Source of the DNA: Paenibacillus bovis
GTDB lineage: Bacteria > Bacillota > Bacilli > Bacillales > Bacillaceae_C
Direction of reading: 5' to 3'
Assembly (NCBI GenBank): GCA_007679095.1
Contig: VEFU01000001.1
Location: 213,081 to 277,080 of the forward strand
Length of the DNA: 64,000 nt
Numbering within the stretch: the first letter of the stretch is position 1; each line of letters begins with the position of its first letter. The position numbers and the translations under genes were made by a program. Positions 61,350 to 64,000 of this stretch are shown one piece after another. The notes beneath the pieces were generated by a model. It worked only from the letters and a program-made list of their open reading frames with translations, made no database searches and was not told where the DNA came from.

Positions 61350-62462
61350 ATGACTTTAAAGAGGAAAGTAGGATTAGTTTCAATTGTTTTATCTGTTAGC
61401 TTAATAATTATTCTAGGCTTTTCCATTACTTCCGAGGGTAGCATCAAAGATACTGTAACTAGTTTAATTGAAAAATATCAGCTAGCAGATGATAAAGAAA
61501 TTGCAAAAAGTATTCAAAGTATGACACTCAAAGAAATAGCCAATGAAATTGATGTTCTCACAAGTAATAATGAAGCATTTGATGTTTCTAGTAGCGATTT
61601 ACTTCCTTTCGCAACAGTTTTAGCCCAAAGAGAAATAGAATTTAGTAATGCAGAAATAATGGATTTAATTAAAAATGGTGAACATACAGATGCTTCGCAA
61701 TTTATGTTAGTAGATTTTTATTTCTTTAAAAATAGTCATAGCACAAGTAAAAATAGCAATTCAGAGATGAAAGCATTATTAAAAGAAAAAAATATTAGTA
61801 AGGAAATCAAAGTTAAAATATTATCTGATGCAACTATAGATTCTAGTGATGAATCACTTCTGCTAGATTTTATAAATAACGATTCTAATCAACTGTCATT
61901 TGTTAGTATGAAAAAATTGTCTCAGATAAATAGCAAAAAAGCTTTTGAAATTGCCCAAGATATTTTGAAAAATACAGATATTGAATCAAATATGAGAATA
62001 TCGGCTGCATTAAAGGCTGTTTCAAACTTTTTAACTACAAATGAAAGCGCTTCTAATTATAAGGAGATAGAAGCTGATTTTATTAATCAAGCTAATGAAA
62101 TTATGAATAATACCAAAGATCAAGTATTATCGGACTCTGCTTTTTTTGCAATTTCAGATTTAAAAAGTAAATCCGGATTATTAAATTTACTCGTTAATGA
62201 AGATATTGATAGAGAACTAAAAGTATTTGCCATCGATCAAAACTTTTCTGTAATTCAAGAAATATTAAGCAATCCTTCTGAAGATGAAATAAGGGTAGTA
62301 ATCGATGCTATGAAATTATTACCCATTCAAGATTTAGCGGATGATTTGAAAACGTCTATAAATAAAATTGACAACCAAGAGCTAATCGAACAAGCGGAAG
62401 AGGTAATTCAAATCATGGAGACAGAAGGTGTTCCTGCTAATAAGAAATGGTTAGAACAATAA
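61350..62462 (+). CDS. Membrane-anchored alpha-helical repeat (HEAT-like) protein
   Basis: 370 aa. An N-terminal signal-anchor (LKRKVGLVSIVLSVSLIIIL) is followed by an all-helical extracytoplasmic domain with recurring 30-35-residue helical pairs (for example KVKILSDATIDSSDESLLLD, MRISAALKAVSNFL), suggestive of HEAT-like repeats. It is acidic. ATG 61350 lies 7 nt after GGGAGG. It is followed 29 bp later by a secreted papain-fold-like protein, probably in one operon. Confidence 0.65.
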   Translation: MTLKRKVGLVSIVLSVSLIIILGFSITSEGSIKDTVTSLIEKYQLADDKEIAKSIQSMTLKEIANEIDVLTSNNEAFDVSSSDLLPFATVLAQREIEFSNAEIMDLIKNGEHTDASQFMLVDFYFFKNSHSTSKNSNSEMKALLKEKNISKEIKVKILSDATIDSSDESLLLDFINNDSNQLSFVSMKKLSQINSKKAFEIAQDILKNTDIESNMRISAALKAVSNFLTTNESASNYKEIEADFINQANEIMNNTKDQVLSDSAFFAISDLKSKSGLLNLLVNEDIDRELKVFAIDQNFSVIQEILSNPSEDEIRVVIDAMKLLPIQDLADDLKTSINKIDNQELIEQAEEVIQIMETEGVPANKKWLEQ

Positions 62463-62491
62463 TCTTTTCAAAAAAGGAGAAAATATAATCA

Positions 62492-63136
62492 ATGAAAATC
62501 AAAAGATCTCTAATCCAAATAATTATTCTTTCTTTTATGATTAGTTTAGTTGTATCTGCAAATGGTAACAAAGCAAATGCAGCTGTAGGGTATCAAGGTT
62601 ATGCCGTATTTCGTGATGGAGCGATAGGGGGAATAAATTGGCATGCTGGGTTAATGGATAAAGGATATGTATTCAATACCGACGCCGCATACCCAGTTAC
62701 TCACATTGCGGGATTTGGTGATATAGTGGAACTTGGAACGTGGAAGGAATTTTTAAATGGTAAGACGGCTAAAGGGGTTTATGAGCCCAAAACCTATCCA
62801 GGTTCAAAATCTGCATATAGAGATTTATTTGTCGCGACGGGGAGAACTTTAACTACCGAAAATATATCCTATAATGCATTTTTTCAGGTAAATTATGGCG
62901 CTGGTACTTCTACATATATATATCCTAAAGATATTACATCGATGAGATGTGATGGTGTAGTGGAATATATTTATGAATACCATGGAGCAAGAGTTTTTGG
63001 TAGTAGTGCTATGTGGGATGTATCGAAACGTGGTATAAATAAAGATCATCACGGGATGGGGAATACCTCGCCTATTACTCCTATTACGCAAGTAAACTAT
63101 TTAAGTTTAGTAAAGACCGGTGCACCTACACCATAA
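62492..63136 (+). CDS. Secreted YiiX-like (permuted NlpC/P60) papain-fold protein
   Basis: 214 aa. A signal peptide ends near ANAAV (residue 31). The mature part shows an early His in GINWHAGLMDKGY (His51) and a later Cys in MRCDGVVEYIYEYHG (Cys153). This His-before-Cys order fits circularly permuted NlpC/P60 enzymes of the YiiX/YaeF type, which cleave amide or thioester bonds. The assignment rests on motifs only. AAGGAG lies 12 nt before the ATG. It ends in a terminator. Confidence 0.6.
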   Translation: MKIKRSLIQIIILSFMISLVVSANGNKANAAVGYQGYAVFRDGAIGGINWHAGLMDKGYVFNTDAAYPVTHIAGFGDIVELGTWKEFLNGKTAKGVYEPKTYPGSKSAYRDLFVATGRTLTTENISYNAFFQVNYGAGTSTYIYPKDITSMRCDGVVEYIYEYHGARVFGSSAMWDVSKRGINKDHHGMGNTSPITPITQVNYLSLVKTGAPTP

Positions 63137-63219
63137 TTATAATAATCAACATTAAGCCTTGGTGTATAATCAGACGGTTGAAAGTGAAAATAACGTGCAA
63201 AGGCATGGGTTTAGAAAAA

Positions 63220-63250
63220 GAAAGTCTCTTGTATAGGAGGCTTTCCTTTT
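63220..63250. terminator. Terminator after the papain-fold gene
   Basis: GAAAGTCTC and GGAGGCTTTC pair with mismatches around TTGTATA, with CTTTTTAT on the + side and TTTTTC on the minus side. Confidence 0.65.
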
Positions 63251-63270
63251 TATTTATATTCATAAGAAAG

Positions 63271-63410
63271 CAAAAAGGCCTTTCTTAAGGCCTCTCTCAC
63301 GGTTGAGCCATCACAGCTCTATAACTAAGGTCGGGTCATCACAACCCTAAATTCTCATGATTGAGCCATCACAGCTCTTTCGCAATTAGTATTAACTAAC
63401 GTACAAACTA
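63271..63410 (-). ncRNA. Candidate small RNA: three tandem hairpins plus terminator
   Basis: Three hairpins with the identical 7-nt loop CATCACA (as + strand) lie at 63305-63319, 63333-63347 and 63363-63377. Their stems are GAGC/GCTC, GGGT/ACCC and GAGC/GCTC, a compensated change. On the minus strand they are followed by AGGCCTT-aaga-AAGGCCT-TTTTG (63273-63294), a terminator. TATAAT stands at 63422-63417 with a weak -35. The array could also act as a DNA repeat. Confidence 0.5.
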
Positions 63411-63551
63411 TACTAAATTATAATACGAAAACTATACGTAATAACATAGACGAATAATACTAAAAGGCATGGCGAATTTATTTTCGTATTCAAGTAGTTT
63501 TTTTGTTTTTGTTACTTTTTTTAAATGTATGAATTTGGTTATTTTCTTACA

Positions 63552-63576
63552 TAAAAAAAGACCGTCAACGACGATC
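63552..63576 (-). terminator. Terminator after the GNAT gene remnant
   Basis: On the minus strand GATCGTC-gtt-GACGGTC followed by seven T, 39 nt after the stop at 63615. Confidence 0.7.
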
Positions 63577-63614
63577 ATTCTTACTCAATTAAGCACCCGT
63601 TTGTTTAACACCAA

Positions 63615-63928
63615 TCATTCATTATCAGCTTTTGATAATTCTAATATGTGACTAGCTTTATAAATTCCTTCTACTTTTGAGAAGCCACATACTATATATA
63701 AATTAACGGCAGCAGGATTATCAGTAGATGATAACCTTATTGTCCGAAAGTTCTCCCTAGCTTCATCAATTATTGCGTTTAGAAGTTTCTTTCCTGCACC
63801 AGTACCCCTATTCTTACGCAAGACATAAAGATGCCTTACTCGTCCTACATCGGAAAGGTTAAGATATGGGTCAATATTTAGGCCCCCAATTCCAATAACC
63901 TCGTCATCTATTTTTGCAACATATGTTT
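63615..63928 (-). pseudogene. 5'-truncated GNAT acetyltransferase
   Basis: The minus strand encodes the C-terminal about 104 residues of a GNAT fold: TYVAKIDDEVIGIGGLNI, VGRVRHLYVLRKNRGTGAGK (acetyl-CoA loop) and NPAAVNLYIVCGFSKVEGI. The frame is closed upstream by a TAA at 63931-63929, with no start codon, so the N-terminal third is missing. The sequence beyond 63929 looks foreign to the gene, implying an insertion or deletion junction. Confidence 0.75.
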
Positions 63929-63929
63929 A

Positions 63930-64000
63930 GTGCAAAATGAAAGTAGAGAGTTTTGCAATCAAAATCTTAGAACATTGCACTCATAAAAAAGAGGCTTGCC
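63930..64000. other. Possible mobile-element end at the window edge
   Basis: The region carries inverted halves (GTGCAA near 63932 and TTGCAC near 63976) directly next to the truncated GNAT gene. It may be the end of an insertion sequence continuing beyond the window; this cannot be decided here. Confidence 0.3.

Noticed and set aside
63301..63380. CRISPR-like repeats with 28-30 bp period
   Set aside because: Only three units, spacers of 10-15 bp, and hairpins with covarying stems; no cas genes.
63469..63651. 60-codon Phe-rich + strand frame
   Set aside because: It overlaps the GNAT terminator and the antisense side of the GNAT remnant; composition is simple T-rich sequence.

Overview
The window reads as chromosomal DNA of a low-GC, spore-forming, salt- and alkali-adapted member of the Bacillaceae (Oceanobacillus/Ornithinibacillus/Virgibacillus-like; genus not decided). 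Evidence: AT-rich sequence, strong GGAGG ribosome sites, frequent TTG/GTG starts, B. subtilis-type gene sets (Ytr-, Bce-, NatAB-, OpuD- and LipM-like), a complete seven-gene Mrp Na+/H+ antiporter operon, and intergenic GC-rich repeats of the kind scattered through Bacillaceae genomes.

Layout. 0-9 kb: aldo/keto reductase, HAD phosphatase, a MurE-like ligase lacking the diaminopimelate signature, a polar amino-acid ABC importer, a DUF2089 operon and a TIGR00266/AIM24 protein. 9.5-15 kb: Cu/Zn superoxide dismutase, a ytrAB-like GntR/ABC operon with promoter and operator, and lipM-lipA for lipoate synthesis. 15-27 kb: NatAB-like exporter, DUF368 lipid-carrier transporter, a BceAB/BceRS antimicrobial-peptide module split by three genes, and a PadR/HAAS operon with three palindromic operators. 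27-35 kb: glycine betaine (BCCT) transporter, MFS exporter, phosphotransferase, lysine 6-dehydrogenase plus aldehyde dehydrogenase (lysine to aminoadipate), and a lipoprotein. 35-41 kb: mrpABCDEFG. 41-51.5 kb: universal stress protein, EcsC protein, mnmH(selU)-yhgE-selD, then an ABC transporter with a LytTR/DUF3021 regulatory pair and a Uma2 protein.

51.5-64 kb is accessory DNA: plasmid-like fragments, pseudogenes, secreted proteins and a 4,992-bp Tn3-family transposon. The transposon carries, besides transposase and resolvase, two divergent DUF4183-type genes whose upstream regions match the sigma-K (late mother-cell) promoter pattern.

The most interesting observation is a pair of control modules at 51.8-52.1 kb and 60.5-60.8 kb with the same geometry. 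In each, a plus-strand promoter drives a ~90-110 nt structured RNA with a U-tail. On the opposite strand an mRNA leader starts just beyond that RNA's 3' end, runs through a terminator hairpin, and reaches a Shine-Dalgarno and ATG about 260 nt from its start. This is the layout of antisense-RNA/transcription-attenuation control of plasmid rep genes (pT181, pIP501). The gene behind each module is broken, one next to a truncated MITE-like repeat and the other by the Tn3 end. A third candidate RNA near 63.3 kb has three tandem hairpins with an invariant loop and covarying stems. Several intergenic regions hold other tandem repeats, including an exact 104-bp period at 34 kb. No rRNA, tRNA or CRISPR array was recognised.
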